A model generated the notes under the pieces. The model was not told the DNA's origin. It made no database searches and saw only the letters and a program-made list of their open reading frames with translations. Source: Bacteroidales bacterium (GTDB lineage: Bacteria; Bacteroidota; Bacteroidia; Bacteroidales; GCA-2748055). Taken from it: 64,000 bases of DNA. Shown one piece after another: positions 8,785 to 17,700 of this stretch. Where the stretch lies: assembly GCA_029931975.1 (NCBI GenBank), contig JAOZQY010000007.1, forward strand, positions 1 through 64,000. The letters are read 5' to 3'. Position 1 is the first letter of the stretch. Every line of letters starts with the position of its first letter. A program made the translations under genes and the position numbers.

Positions 8785-10032
8785 TTAAGAGTTTTTGTAG
8801 TTCCCCTTTCCCCGATTATTTCCGCCTCTTTTGCCTTTCCTGCCTCCTCTGAAGTTTCCGGAACCTCTGTCCCGGTTTTTGGAAGGTTCATATACGGGAG
8901 TATCCCCAAATTCTTCAGGTACCGATGACTTGGTCACTTCTTTTTCGAGAAGTTTTTCAATGCGTCCAAACTTGAATTGCTCTTTCTGGCTTATCAGGGT
9001 AATTGCCACACCATCCGATTCCGCCCTGGCAGTACGCCCGATACGGTGGATATAATCTTCTCCCTCGTGGGGCACATCATAATTAATGATCAATTCAATA
9101 TTATCCACGTCGATACCACGTGATAGCAGGTCGGTGGCTACCAGGATGTTGAGCTTTCGGTTCCGAAAATCCAGCATAATTTCTTCCCGTTCCTTCTGGC
9201 TCAGGTCCGAATGGATATCCTGGGCCTTCAGGCCCACTCTCTTCAGCTGTCTTCCCAGCTGTTTGGCCGACAATTTAGTGGAACAGAATACGATCACACT
9301 TTTCAAGTCGCGCCCTTTCAGTAGATGGGTTACCAGGGGCAGTTTCTGGGTTTCGTATACCACATAGGCTACCTGCAGAATCTTCTCGGCCGGTTTGGAG
9401 GTAGCAATATTCAGCTCCAGGGGTTGGTGCAATACATGCCGGGCCAGTTTCCGGATATCATTGGGCATGGTGGCCGCAAACATCAGGTTCTGTCGTTGTT
9501 TGGGCAGGTACTTAATGATCTTCATGATATCTTCATGAAAACCCATATCGAGCATCCGGTCGGCTTCGTCCAGAATCAGGTATTTTAAGCTGTCAAACTT
9601 AACATAGTTGTTGTGCAGGTGGGCAATCATCCTGCCCGGTGTACAGATCACTATCTCGGTTCCTTCGTTCAGGGCTTTCTTCTCCTGGGCAAATATGGTT
9701 CCGTCACCGCCACCATAGACAGCAATGGAGCTTACCGGTGTAAAATAGGAGAATCCCTCCATCTGCTGATCAATCTGCTGGGCCAGCTCCCGGGTGGGTA
9801 CAATGACCAGGGCCCTGGTCTTATCGGCCTCCCTGGAGGCAATAATATTCTGAATCACGGGCAGCAGAAAAGCGGCTGTTTTTCCTGTCCCGGTCTGGGC
9901 AGAACCAATAATATCTTTACCTTCAAGGATGGCAGGAATGGCCTGTTCCTGAATGGGGGTGGGCTTTTCAAAGCCCATGGCACTGATCCCTTCCATCAAG
10001 TCTGGATCAAATCCGAAATCACTAAAATCCAA
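8785..10032 (-). CDS. DEAD-box ATP-dependent RNA helicase (RhlE/DeaD type)
   Basis: A 415-residue helicase with all core motifs in order: Q motif GFEKPTPIQEQAIP, Walker A AQTGTGKT, PTRELAQQ, TPGRM, DEAD in LDEADRMLDMGF, motif III as AATMP (usually SAT), RGIDV and HRIGRTAR. The C-terminal tail (~375-415) is rich in Arg, Gly and Asn and probably binds RNA. Such enzymes remodel rRNA or mRNA in the cytoplasm, often during cold growth. The start is TTG at 10032 because an in-frame stop lies just upstream. A TAnnTTTG box is 28 bases upstream. Its stop nearly touches that of the CotH gene. Confidence 0.93.
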   Translation of the reverse strand: MDFSDFGFDPDLMEGISAMGFEKPTPIQEQAIPAILEGKDIIGSAQTGTGKTAAFLLPVIQNIIASREADKTRALVIVPTRELAQQIDQQMEGFSYFTPVSSIAVYGGGDGTIFAQEKKALNEGTEIVICTPGRMIAHLHNNYVKFDSLKYLILDEADRMLDMGFHEDIMKIIKYLPKQRQNLMFAATMPNDIRKLARHVLHQPLELNIATSKPAEKILQVAYVVYETQKLPLVTHLLKGRDLKSVIVFCSTKLSAKQLGRQLKRVGLKAQDIHSDLSQKEREEIMLDFRNRKLNILVATDLLSRGIDVDNIELIINYDVPHEGEDYIHRIGRTARAESDGVAITLISQKEQFKFGRIEKLLEKEVTKSSVPEEFGDTPVYEPSKNRDRGSGNFRGGRKGKRGGNNRGKGNYKNS

Positions 10033-10059
10033 ATTCTATCTTTCTTAAGTTAAGTGGGG

Positions 10060-10067
10060 CAAAGGTA
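10060..10067 (-). promoter_or_regulatory. -7 promoter box of the DEAD-box helicase gene
   Basis: TACCTTTG on the minus strand matches the Bacteroidota -7 consensus TAnnTTTG and lies about 28 bases before the TTG start of the helicase gene. No convincing TTTG -33 element is visible 17-23 bases upstream. Confidence 0.5.
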
Positions 10068-10109
10068 GTTAATAATTAACGAACCTTCGCTGATTAAACA
10101 CATGCAGAA

Positions 10110-11309
10110 TCAATTGGTTCGCCCCGGGTAGACTTTCAATGCCTCGGCCAGGGTTTCCATGGCCATGACCAGGTCTTCCTTCTTCAATACATATGCAATA
10201 CGCACCTCCTGCTTTCCCAGTCCGGGTGTGGAATAGAAACCTGAGGCCGGGGCCATCATCACTGTCTGATTCTTGTACTCAAAATCATTGAGGATCCACT
10301 TGGCAAAGACATCTGCATTATCCACGGGAAGATGTACCACCGTGTAGAAAGCACCTTTGGGGGTGGGACATTTCACGCCTGGCATCTTGTTCAGAGCCTC
10401 TACCATAAAGTTGCGTCGCTGAATATATTCCTCATAGACTTCCTTGAAATAGGAGTCGGGTGTATCCAGCGCCGCTTCTCCGGCCACCTGTCCGTAGGAA
10501 GGGGGACTCAGGCGAGCCTGGGCAAATTTCAAAGCTGTGGATATTACGGCCCTGTTTTTAGAGATCAGGGTACCAATGCGCACCCCGCACATGCTGTATC
10601 TCTTGGAGACCGAATCGAACATGACCACATGCTCTTCCAGTCCCTCCAGGTCCATGGCCGAAAAGTGTTTTTCGCCATCATAGCAAAATTCCCTGTATAC
10701 CTCGTCGGAGTATAGATAGAGGTCGTGTTTTTTCACAATCTCACCCAGCAATTCCAGTTCCTTTTGGGAATAGAGATACCCGGTGGGATTATTTGGGTTG
10801 CAGATGATAATGCCCCGGGTCTTTGGCGTGATCACCTTTTCAAATTCCTCGATGGGAGGCAGGGCGAAACCATCATCAATACTGGAGGTGATGGGCACCA
10901 CCTTTACATCTGCCGCCACTGAGAATCCATTGTAGTTGGCGTAGAAAGGTTCCGGAACAATCACTTCTTCGCCAGGGTTAACGGTGGACATCAGGGCAAA
11001 GGAGATTGCTTCGGATCCTCCCGTGGTGACCAGCATTTCAGTGTGGTCCACATCAATGCCGATTCCCTGGTAGAAAGTAGCCAGTTTACGGCGGTAACTT
11101 TCGTTTCCGGCCGAGTGACTGTATTCAATCACTTTGGCAGTCATATTCTTTACCGCATCACGGGCCACTTCCGGTGTTTTTATGTCGGGCTGACCAATGT
11201 TTAGGTGGTACACCTTTCTCCCTTTCTTCTTAGCCTCTTCGGCAAAGGGGACCAGTCTCCGGATGGGAGAAGCTGGCATTTGCTGTCCTTTTGTTGAGAT
11301 ACCTGGCAT
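10110..11309 (-). CDS. class I/II pyridoxal-phosphate aminotransferase (aspartate aminotransferase-like)
   Basis: A 399-residue PLP enzyme of aminotransferase fold type I. It shows LNIGQPDIKTP near the N-terminus, TTGGSEAI, the CNPNNPTG substrate/cofactor motif, SDEVYREF and the PLP lysine in DSVSKRYSMCGVRIG (~residue 238). The sequence type matches bacterial class Ib aspartate/aromatic aminotransferases, which pass amino groups between glutamate and oxo acids in the cytoplasm. Exact substrate is not decided by sequence. It lies 18 bp downstream of the DUF1573 gene on the same strand and is probably co-transcribed with it. Confidence 0.88.
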   Translation of the reverse strand: MPGISTKGQQMPASPIRRLVPFAEEAKKKGRKVYHLNIGQPDIKTPEVARDAVKNMTAKVIEYSHSAGNESYRRKLATFYQGIGIDVDHTEMLVTTGGSEAISFALMSTVNPGEEVIVPEPFYANYNGFSVAADVKVVPITSSIDDGFALPPIEEFEKVITPKTRGIIICNPNNPTGYLYSQKELELLGEIVKKHDLYLYSDEVYREFCYDGEKHFSAMDLEGLEEHVVMFDSVSKRYSMCGVRIGTLISKNRAVISTALKFAQARLSPPSYGQVAGEAALDTPDSYFKEVYEEYIQRRNFMVEALNKMPGVKCPTPKGAFYTVVHLPVDNADVFAKWILNDFEYKNQTVMMAPASGFYSTPGLGKQEVRIAYVLKKEDLVMAMETLAEALKVYPGRTN

Positions 11310-11327
11310 GCTGTTTTATGCTTTGAT

Positions 11328-11750
11328 TTACTCTGCTTCTGTGTTTACTGGGACTACCTTACCCTTGATCTGTAGCTTCACCGGCGAGTTGGCTGCTGTG
11401 GAATATACAATAACCGACTTCAAAAAGGTACCCGTTGTGGCTGTATTATACTTGACAGTGATTTTACCGGCAGCTCCCGGCTCAATGGGTTGGTGGGGCC
11501 AGTCCGGCACGGTGCATCCACAGGTGGAACGTACCCTGTTGATTACGATGGCTTCCTCCCCCAGGTTTTTAAATGAGAAGGCCCAGGTGCCATCACCATC
11601 CTCCTCAATCTGACCATAGTCGTGAAGGTATTCTTCGAACCAGATCTCCTGGCCATGCTCTTTTGCTTTCTCTTCCGGTGTGTTGGTGCATCCAGTACTT
11701 AAGATTGCCAGGCTTATTGCGGCAATAACTGATATCAGTGGAACTCTCAT
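11328..11750 (-). CDS. DUF1573 lipoprotein
   Basis: A 140-residue lipoprotein: signal segment with lipobox LSTGC (Cys21), then a DUF1573 immunoglobulin-like domain with the family motif FKNLGEEAIVINRVRSTCGCTVPDW and PGAAGKITVKYNT. The TCGCT motif is the hallmark of the family. It is probably anchored on the periplasmic or outer face; its role is unknown. A TAnnTTTG box with a palindrome lies immediately upstream, and the aminotransferase gene follows. Confidence 0.87.
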   Translation of the reverse strand: MRVPLISVIAAISLAILSTGCTNTPEEKAKEHGQEIWFEEYLHDYGQIEEDGDGTWAFSFKNLGEEAIVINRVRSTCGCTVPDWPHQPIEPGAAGKITVKYNTATTGTFLKSVIVYSTAANSPVKLQIKGKVVPVNTEAE

Positions 11751-11767
11751 AATATGTATTAAAAGCT

Positions 11768-11792
11768 CAAAAGTACTTCATTTTAATGAAGT
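11768..11792 (-). promoter_or_regulatory. -7 box and adjoining inverted repeat upstream of the DUF1573 gene
   Basis: TACTTTTG (minus strand, 11775-11768) fits the Bacteroidota -7 box, 18 bases before the ATG. Directly upstream in the spacer sits an inverted repeat ACTTCATT-TT-AATGAAGT (11775-11792) with perfect 8-bp arms, a plausible operator. No regulator can be assigned. Confidence 0.45.
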
Positions 11793-11849
11793 GGAAAATG
11801 ATAAACAACAGGAAGTAACCATATTCATGTGAATTTTATAGTTGAAGCT

Positions 11850-12231
11850 ATGAGAAAAGCGAATCAGGAGATTAAAGATGAGAAGATATAGAAGGAGATA
11901 TTATCGGGAGCCACCATCTGCATGGTAGCTATGATGGATGGGGACTTGCCCTATATCATCCCTTTTAATAATGGCTACATGAATGGATGTATTTATATCC
12001 ATTCGGCCCTGGCGGGGAAGAAGATAGATTTACTCCGGCAGGAAAGGCGGGTCTGTTTTGAGGTGGAGGATAGCATCGAAATTGTTACCGGGGAAGATGC
12101 CTGCGACTGGACCACCCGTTTCCGCCCGGTGGTGGGCTACGGAACCGTGGAGATCCTTTCAGATGAAGCGTATGGTGATCCTGAAACTCAGCATTACCTC
12201 CATGACCGGGAAACAAACCGGTAAATGGTGA
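11850..12231 (+). pseudogene. pyridoxamine 5'-phosphate oxidase-like flavin-binding protein, disrupted
   Basis: An ATG at 11850 begins MRKANQEIKDEK, which fits the usual start of small FMN-binding proteins of the PNPOx-like/NimA family, but codon 14 (11889-11891) is TAG. The same frame continues with conserved family sequence (YIIPFNNGY, IYIHSALAGKKIDLLRQERRVCFEV, VVGYGTVEI) to a stop at 12222. After about 12155 the conserved part breaks off; the +1 frame then gives LKLSITSMTGKQTGKW and a stop at 12229-12231, resembling the family's normal C-terminus (...IESMTGK). So there is a nonsense codon, a loss of roughly 45 middle codons and a frameshift. Starting at the later ATG (11922) would yield only 100 of ~155 residues. 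Confidence 0.75.
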
Positions 12232-12245
12232 AAATTTGTTAAATA

Positions 12246-12277
12246 TTTGGAGAACCGGAAACCCTGTTCTATATTTG
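12246..12277 (+). promoter_or_regulatory. Bacteroidota vegetative promoter of the TetR gene
   Basis: TTTG at 12246-12249, a 20-bp spacer and TATATTTG at 12270-12277 match the TTTG-N(17-23)-TAnnTTTG consensus of the major sigma factor. The TetR-type gene starts 31 bases downstream. Confidence 0.75.
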
Positions 12278-12308
12278 CACTGAAAAACAATAATAGTCAG
12301 ATAGTAAA

Positions 12309-12695
12309 ATGGGGATAAATGAAACCAGGAATATATTTGTGAGTGTGGCTGACAGGCTCTTTGGTCGTTTTGGCTTTGAGAAAACTTCCATGGATGAGAT
12401 TGCCAAAATTGCCCGAAAGGCCAAAGGTTCTCTCTATTATCATTTTTCCAGTAAGGAGGATCTGTTCAGGGAAGTCGTTCAGAAGGAGATCAATGAAATA
12501 ATGGTGAAACTTGCATCCGTGGTTAACAACAGCGAATTATCAGCTGAGGGGAAATTGAAAAAGTATTTGTTGCTGAGATTGGACGGGATGCTGGATGCCA
12601 CCAATTACCATGAAACCCTAAATCTGGTGGAAATTGATCATTTTGAGTTTATGGATGATATCAGGCTTGATTTTGCTGCCTGGGAAAGGCTATAA
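12309..12695 (+). CDS. TetR/AcrR-family regulator, apparently shortened
   Basis: A 128-residue protein whose first ~55 residues are a typical TetR DNA-binding domain (FGRFGFEKTSMDEIAKIARKAKGSLYYHFSSKEDLF). The C-terminal ligand/dimer domain is cut short: TetR proteins usually have ~190-210 residues, and here a TAA follows AAWERL. The promoter in front is good, so it may still be expressed. The same frame continues after the TAA for another 37 codons, but I do not recognise that sequence as TetR. It lies next to a disrupted gene, which supports decay of this patch. Confidence 0.7.
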   Translation: MGINETRNIFVSVADRLFGRFGFEKTSMDEIAKIARKAKGSLYYHFSSKEDLFREVVQKEINEIMVKLASVVNNSELSAEGKLKKYLLLRLDGMLDATNYHETLNLVEIDHFEFMDDIRLDFAAWERL

Positions 12696-12830
12696 AGGGC
12701 ATTATTTACGATTTTAGATAATTACGATAATGTAGTAAGACAAATAAACCATATGTATAAAGATGTTCAGGGGAAGAACCCTGAAGATTTTGTACTGCCC
12801 CGTGCCAGTTAAAAGACATAGTAATTTGAA
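12696..12830 (+). other. possible coding relic between TetR and patatin genes
   Basis: After the TetR stop the same frame stays open from 12696 to a TAA at about 12810 and ends MYKDVQGKNPEDFVLPRAS, with an ATG at 12752. The composition looks protein-like but I cannot name it. It could be the tail of a former longer gene or a 19-residue peptide; no ribosome-binding site stands out. Confidence 0.3.
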
Positions 12831-13721
12831 ATGAAAAGCATTGAAAAACAAAAAGTAGCACTGGTCCTATCTGGTGGAGCGGCCCGGGGCATTGCCCACA
12901 TTGGGGTGATCGAAGAGCTGGAAAACAGGGGCTATGAAATTACCTCCATAGCAGGCACTTCCATGGGCTCACTTGTGGGAGGTGTTTATGCCACAGGGAA
13001 ACTGACCGAGCTAAAAGAATTTTTGTATACCCTGGACAAGAGTAAAGTGTTCCGCCTGTTGGATTTTACCCTAAATAAACAGGGCATTATCAAAGGGGAT
13101 AAGGTTTTGAAGAAAATGAAGGACTTTGTTCCGGATATGCTTATCGAGGATCTCCCCTTGCCTTATGCTGCAGTGGCAGTGGACCTGATAAACAAGGAAG
13201 AGGTGGTATTTCGGTCCGGGAGTCTTTATCATGCCATCCGGGCTTCCATATCCATTCCCACTGTTTTCACCCCGGTGAAGGAAGAGAATCGCCTTTTGGT
13301 GGATGGGGGACTCCTGAACAATCTTCCCCTGGCTTACGTGGATCACAGGGAAGGAGATATGATGGTTGCCGTTCATGTAAATGCCGATATCCCCCATTTG
13401 AAGCCTGAAACATCTAAAGAGTCCGTCAAGAGACAGGCACTGTATCAGAAGAAGATCAAAGAGTTCTATAATCACATTCTTCCTTCTTCTTCCACAGCTG
13501 ATGAGCAGTTGGGCTATTTTTCCCTGATTACCAGGAGCTTTGAACTGATGACCGCACGCATGGCCGAGGAAAAGATAAAGCGGTATTCTCCGGAGGTGCT
13601 CATCAATGTGTCCCGTGAATCCTGCAATATCTATGACTTTTACAAGGCTGAAGAACAGGTGGAAGCCGGCAGGCGGGCGGCCATTGAAGTTCTTGATAGT
13701 ATTGAAAAAAAACAGCTATGA
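12831..13721 (+). CDS. patatin-like phospholipase
   Basis: A 296-residue patatin-family hydrolase. The oxyanion motif SGGAARGIAHIG is near the N-terminus, the nucleophile is in GTSMGS (Ser ~45), and the catalytic Asp is in VDGGLLNN (~160), giving the expected Ser-Asp dyad. No signal peptide is present, so it is cytoplasmic or peripheral at the inner membrane, acting on acyl esters such as phospholipids (class inference). The stop overlaps the start of the glycosyltransferase gene by 4 bp (ATGA), indicating translational coupling. Confidence 0.87.
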   Translation: MKSIEKQKVALVLSGGAARGIAHIGVIEELENRGYEITSIAGTSMGSLVGGVYATGKLTELKEFLYTLDKSKVFRLLDFTLNKQGIIKGDKVLKKMKDFVPDMLIEDLPLPYAAVAVDLINKEEVVFRSGSLYHAIRASISIPTVFTPVKEENRLLVDGGLLNNLPLAYVDHREGDMMVAVHVNADIPHLKPETSKESVKRQALYQKKIKEFYNHILPSSSTADEQLGYFSLITRSFELMTARMAEEKIKRYSPEVLINVSRESCNIYDFYKAEEQVEAGRRAAIEVLDSIEKKQL

Positions 13722-14416
13722 AAGATATAAGTATTATTATTTGCGCGTATAACGAAGAGCGAACTATTACAGGGGTTGTCTCGGCCTGCTGCACCTACAA
13801 TCCCATGGCTGATATCCTGGTGGTAGATGATGGTTCAAGTGACCGTACCGTAACTGAGCTGGAGAAATTAGGGAATGAATATAAATTCAGGCTTGAAGTT
13901 CTTCCTGAAAACAGGGGAAAAAGCTGGGCCATGGTTCACGGGGTAGAGCAATGCAGCTCGGAGATTATCCTGTTCTTTGATGCTGATGTGAGCAATATTA
14001 CCAGGCAGCATTTTCAGAGCCTTCTTGGTCCCATGGCTGAAGGAAAGGCCGACATGGTACTGGGACAGCCCCGGGATACCATGATAGATTATCGCATCAA
14101 TCCTTTTAAATCCCTGACGGGTGAACGGGCCATGTTTCGGAAAGATCTTCTTCCCATCCTGGAAGACATACGTGAAATCCGTTTTGGTGTTGAGACCTTT
14201 ATCAATCTTTATTACCAGGCGGAAGGAAAACGTATTCAGTATGTATTGCTGGAAGGTTTATCGCATCCCAACACCTTTGAGAAAGTCTCCACGCTAAAGG
14301 CTACCAAAAAATATATCAGCGAAGGTCAGGAAATAGCCAGAACTTATATGAATAACTATGAATTGATCATCAGGAGAGTTGAGAATCAGATTAATAAAAT
14401 AGTATCAGTAAAATAA
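13718..14416 (+). CDS. family 2 glycosyltransferase
   Basis: A 232-residue GT-A enzyme of family 2: ICAYNEERTI at the start, VVDDGSSD (nucleotide-sugar binding), ENRGKSWA and DADVS as the metal-binding DXD-like motif, then a stretch resembling dolichyl-phosphate-mannose-synthase-type proteins. There is no C-terminal membrane segment. It overlaps the patatin gene by 4 bp, so both may serve one membrane-lipid or glycolipid task; sugar and acceptor are unknown. Confidence 0.83.
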   Translation: MKDISIIICAYNEERTITGVVSACCTYNPMADILVVDDGSSDRTVTELEKLGNEYKFRLEVLPENRGKSWAMVHGVEQCSSEIILFFDADVSNITRQHFQSLLGPMAEGKADMVLGQPRDTMIDYRINPFKSLTGERAMFRKDLLPILEDIREIRFGVETFINLYYQAEGKRIQYVLLEGLSHPNTFEKVSTLKATKKYISEGQEIARTYMNNYELIIRRVENQINKIVSVK

Positions 14417-14425
14417 TACCAAAGG

Positions 14426-14442
14426 GCCTAAGTTCTTTAGGC
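14426..14442. terminator. small hairpin between convergent genes
   Basis: GCCTAA (14426-14431) and TTAGGC (14437-14442) form a 6-bp stem with a 5-nt loop in the 31-bp gap between the convergent glycosyltransferase and PII-like genes. No T run follows, so terminator function is only a guess. Confidence 0.3.
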
Positions 14443-14447
14443 AAGGC

Positions 14448-14741
14448 CTAATATGAGTTTACAACATCCCATACAAAGGCCCGGATACCCACATCCTTGT
14501 TCTCCTCGTCGAGCTTTTTTACTCCCTCGAGTACGGCGGCCACTGTATCATCTTCCACCACTGCCATCCTGGCCGTGTTCTGCTCCGGCCAGGTGTGAGT
14601 GTTCATGTGTGGAGGGCCATCCACGCTGCCCCGGCCCGTAAGGTCGGTCCAGCGTGTAAATCCTCTGATGTTCAATTTGTCGAAAAGATACTCCACCTTT
14701 TCGGTCTGGGCCTGGTTATATACGATAAATACTGCTTTCAT
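14448..14741 (-). CDS. small PII/CutA-like protein linked to an RND pump
   Basis: A 97-residue cytoplasmic protein (no signal or membrane segment) that starts MKAVFIVYNQAQTEKVEYLF and contains a TDLTGRGS stretch followed by a WPEQNTARMAVVED strand. This pattern of a beta-alpha-beta start and a flexible middle loop recalls the PII/CutA ferredoxin-like fold. It begins 5 bp after the RND pump gene's stop on the same strand and is the last gene of that operon, so it may sense something for the pump. The fold assignment is by eye and moderate in certainty. Confidence 0.55.
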   Translation of the reverse strand: MKAVFIVYNQAQTEKVEYLFDKLNIRGFTRWTDLTGRGSVDGPPHMNTHTWPEQNTARMAVVEDDTVAAVLEGVKKLDEENKDVGIRAFVWDVVNSY

Positions 14742-14745
14742 TGTG

Positions 14746-17700
14746 CTATTTGTTTTCGGGAAGAGCCTCCCCGTTTCCGTTTAAAAAATCAAACTCTACT
14801 GCTTTTTGCTTGTCCTCGCTCCTGCGAAGCATCATGTGATAGATCACCGGAACCAGTATCAGGGTCACAATGGTCGAGAAGATCAATCCACCAATAACCG
14901 CGATTCCCATGGGGCTCCAGATCTCCGATCCGGACCCGGTACTCATGGCCAGGGGTAACATAGCCAGAATGGTGGTTAGGGAGGTCATCAATACGGGGCG
15001 CAGCCTTGATTTACCCGACTCCACGATCGCATCCTTCAGCTCCAGGCCACGTGCCAGCATCAGGTTGATATAGTCCACCAGTACAATGGCATTCTTCACC
15101 ACGATACCGATTAGCATCACTCCTCCAACCATGGAAATTACACTCATGGTGGTGCCGGTTAACACGTGGGCCAGGATCACTCCTGTAAATGCGAATGGAA
15201 TAGAGAACATGATGATGAATGGCATTTTCATGGATTCAAACTGGCTGGCCATCACCAGGTAGGTGAGTACCAGGCTGAGCATCATCAGCAGCGTAAGGTC
15301 CTTCATGGAATCCTGCATATCTTCCACAGCTCCTCCCATCTGTATATTTACATCCGGAGGGATGTCCAGATCATCAATTATGGCCTGTACCTGCTCAGCC
15401 ATTTTGTTCAAGGGCACCTTGTAGGGTGTGATGGATACGGTAACCAGCCGTTCCCTGTTTTTACGCTCAATATTGGGAGGCGACCAGCGTTCTTCAATAT
15501 CGGCCACTTCACCCAGGCGGATGACCTGGTTCTGCATATTCACCAGGGCAATATCGTTCAGGTCAGAAAGTGAATTGCGTTCTTCTTCTACGAAACGAAC
15601 CACAATATCGTACTCATCTCCTTCCTCCCTGTAACGGCTCATATATGGGCCCTCCACCCGGTTACGTACTGAAGAGGCCAGGGTATAGGTATTGAGTCCA
15701 TGTTGTGCCATTTTTTCCCGGTCGGGTACAATCTGTAATTCTGGTTTGGATGGATCGCGGCTCACATTGACGTTGGTGGCTCCCTGAATGGTACTTACAC
15801 TGTCGGCCAGGGCATTGGCAATCAGGGAGGTGGTTTCGAAATCGTAGCCGTAGATCTCTACCACCACATTGTTTTCGGTTGTTCCTCCCATGCCCCCGTT
15901 GGGAACCACATCGAAGTTGACAATCTCCGGGATGGTCTCCAGGTACTCGGTGAGCTGGTTGGCCAATTCCCAGACATCCCGTTCCCTGGTTTCCAGATCA
16001 GTTAGTGTAAAGTTGACGTTGATCCGGTGGGAACCGGACTCCATAAACAGGGACATGAATCCTCCCTGGTCGTCCGATCCCGACGAGGTATAATAAAACT
16101 TTGCCTCGGGCATATTCTCTTCGATGAATGCATCGATCTTGCGTGCCACCTTGGTGGTCTCATCCACCCGAAGACCAGTCTGAAGCTCAATGGCAGCAGT
16201 CATGGATCCCTGGTCGGCTTCCGGCATAAACTCGAAGCCCATACCTCCTGCCATAATCATGGATCCCAGGAAGATAACAATAGCAATAATCAGGGTGCCC
16301 CACCTGAAACGGAGTGCCAGCCCCAGAGAACGACCGTAAAAATTATCCAGTCGGTTCAGGAAGCGCCCGATGGTATTGTCATAGGAGGTTTTTCGAACTT
16401 TCTTGGGCTTCTTCCGCAGCATCATCATTTTTGACGCCAGCATCGGAGTCAGGGAGATGGCACTGATGGTGGAGGTAACCACGGTGATGGTTACAATATA
16501 TCCCAGGGGCCGGAACAGTTCACCGGTCATTCCGCCAATCAGGGTCAGGGGTAGAAACACGGCCACTACGGTCAGCGTGGTAACGATAACTGCCAGCCAG
16601 ACCTCGTTGGTGGCATAGATGGCCGCCTCCCGTGGACTGGCCCCCCTCTCCACGTGTTTGGTGATGTTCTCCAGTACCACGATGGCGTCGTCCACCACCA
16701 TCCCGATGGCAATAGACAGGGATGACAATGCGATGATATTGATGGAGCTTCCCGATATATAGAGGTAGATAAATGAGACAATCAGTGATATGGGAATGGT
16801 CAGGATCACAATAAATGTGGCCCTCCAGCGTCCAAGGAAAAACAATACCACCAGGATCACTGCAAAAGCAGCATACATCAGCGTATTTGACAGGTTATTG
16901 ATTGAGTCTGAAATGAACTCTGAAGAGTCGAAGAAAGTGGTGATTTCGATGTCGTCTGGCAGGGTTTCAATTAGCGCGGGCATCATGGCATTGATGTCCT
17001 GGCATACCTGTACGGTATTGGCCCCGGACTGTTTCTGTATCACAATACGCATCCCGGTCTTACCATTCAGACGCTCATCCAGTGAGGTGTCTCGGATGGT
17101 ATCTCTGACGGTGGCCACATCACCCAGGTAGATGGTCTGTCCGTTGAAGCTGGCCAAAACGATATCTTCCAGAATATCGCTGGAGGGGAATTCCCCCTTG
17201 ACCCTCAGGGGATAATCCATCATCCCCATTTCAAGGTTCCCCGCAGGAAGGTTCAGGTTTTCAGCATTGAGCACCCCGGCGATCATCTCCACGGTGACAT
17301 TGTAGGATTCCATCTTGTGCGGATCGATGTCTACCTGGACCTCACGCCCGGGTGCACCCATCAGTCCCACGGATCCCACCCCGTCAATCCTGTTAAGCTG
17401 ATTTACTATCTTCTCATCCAGGATATTGGCAATGGCTTCAAGACTCTCATCTGCGGTGACACCATAAAACAGAACGGGCATGGCACTGGAACTGAATTTG
17501 AAGAGCATGGGTTTATCCACTTCTTCGGGAAGAAATTGCTCCACAAAGCTGATCCCGTCCCGCATTTCATTGGAAGCTTCGTCCAGGTTTGTCCCCCATT
17601 CAAATTCACAGACCACGACCGACATGTTGTCGCGCGATGTGGAGGAGATATTCTTCAGGTTACCGACCGAATTCAGTCCATCTTCAATGGTCCGGGTCAC

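Noticed and set aside
8785..10032. AAT instead of SAT in helicase motif III as loss of function
   Set aside because: A tolerated variation; all ATPase motifs are intact.
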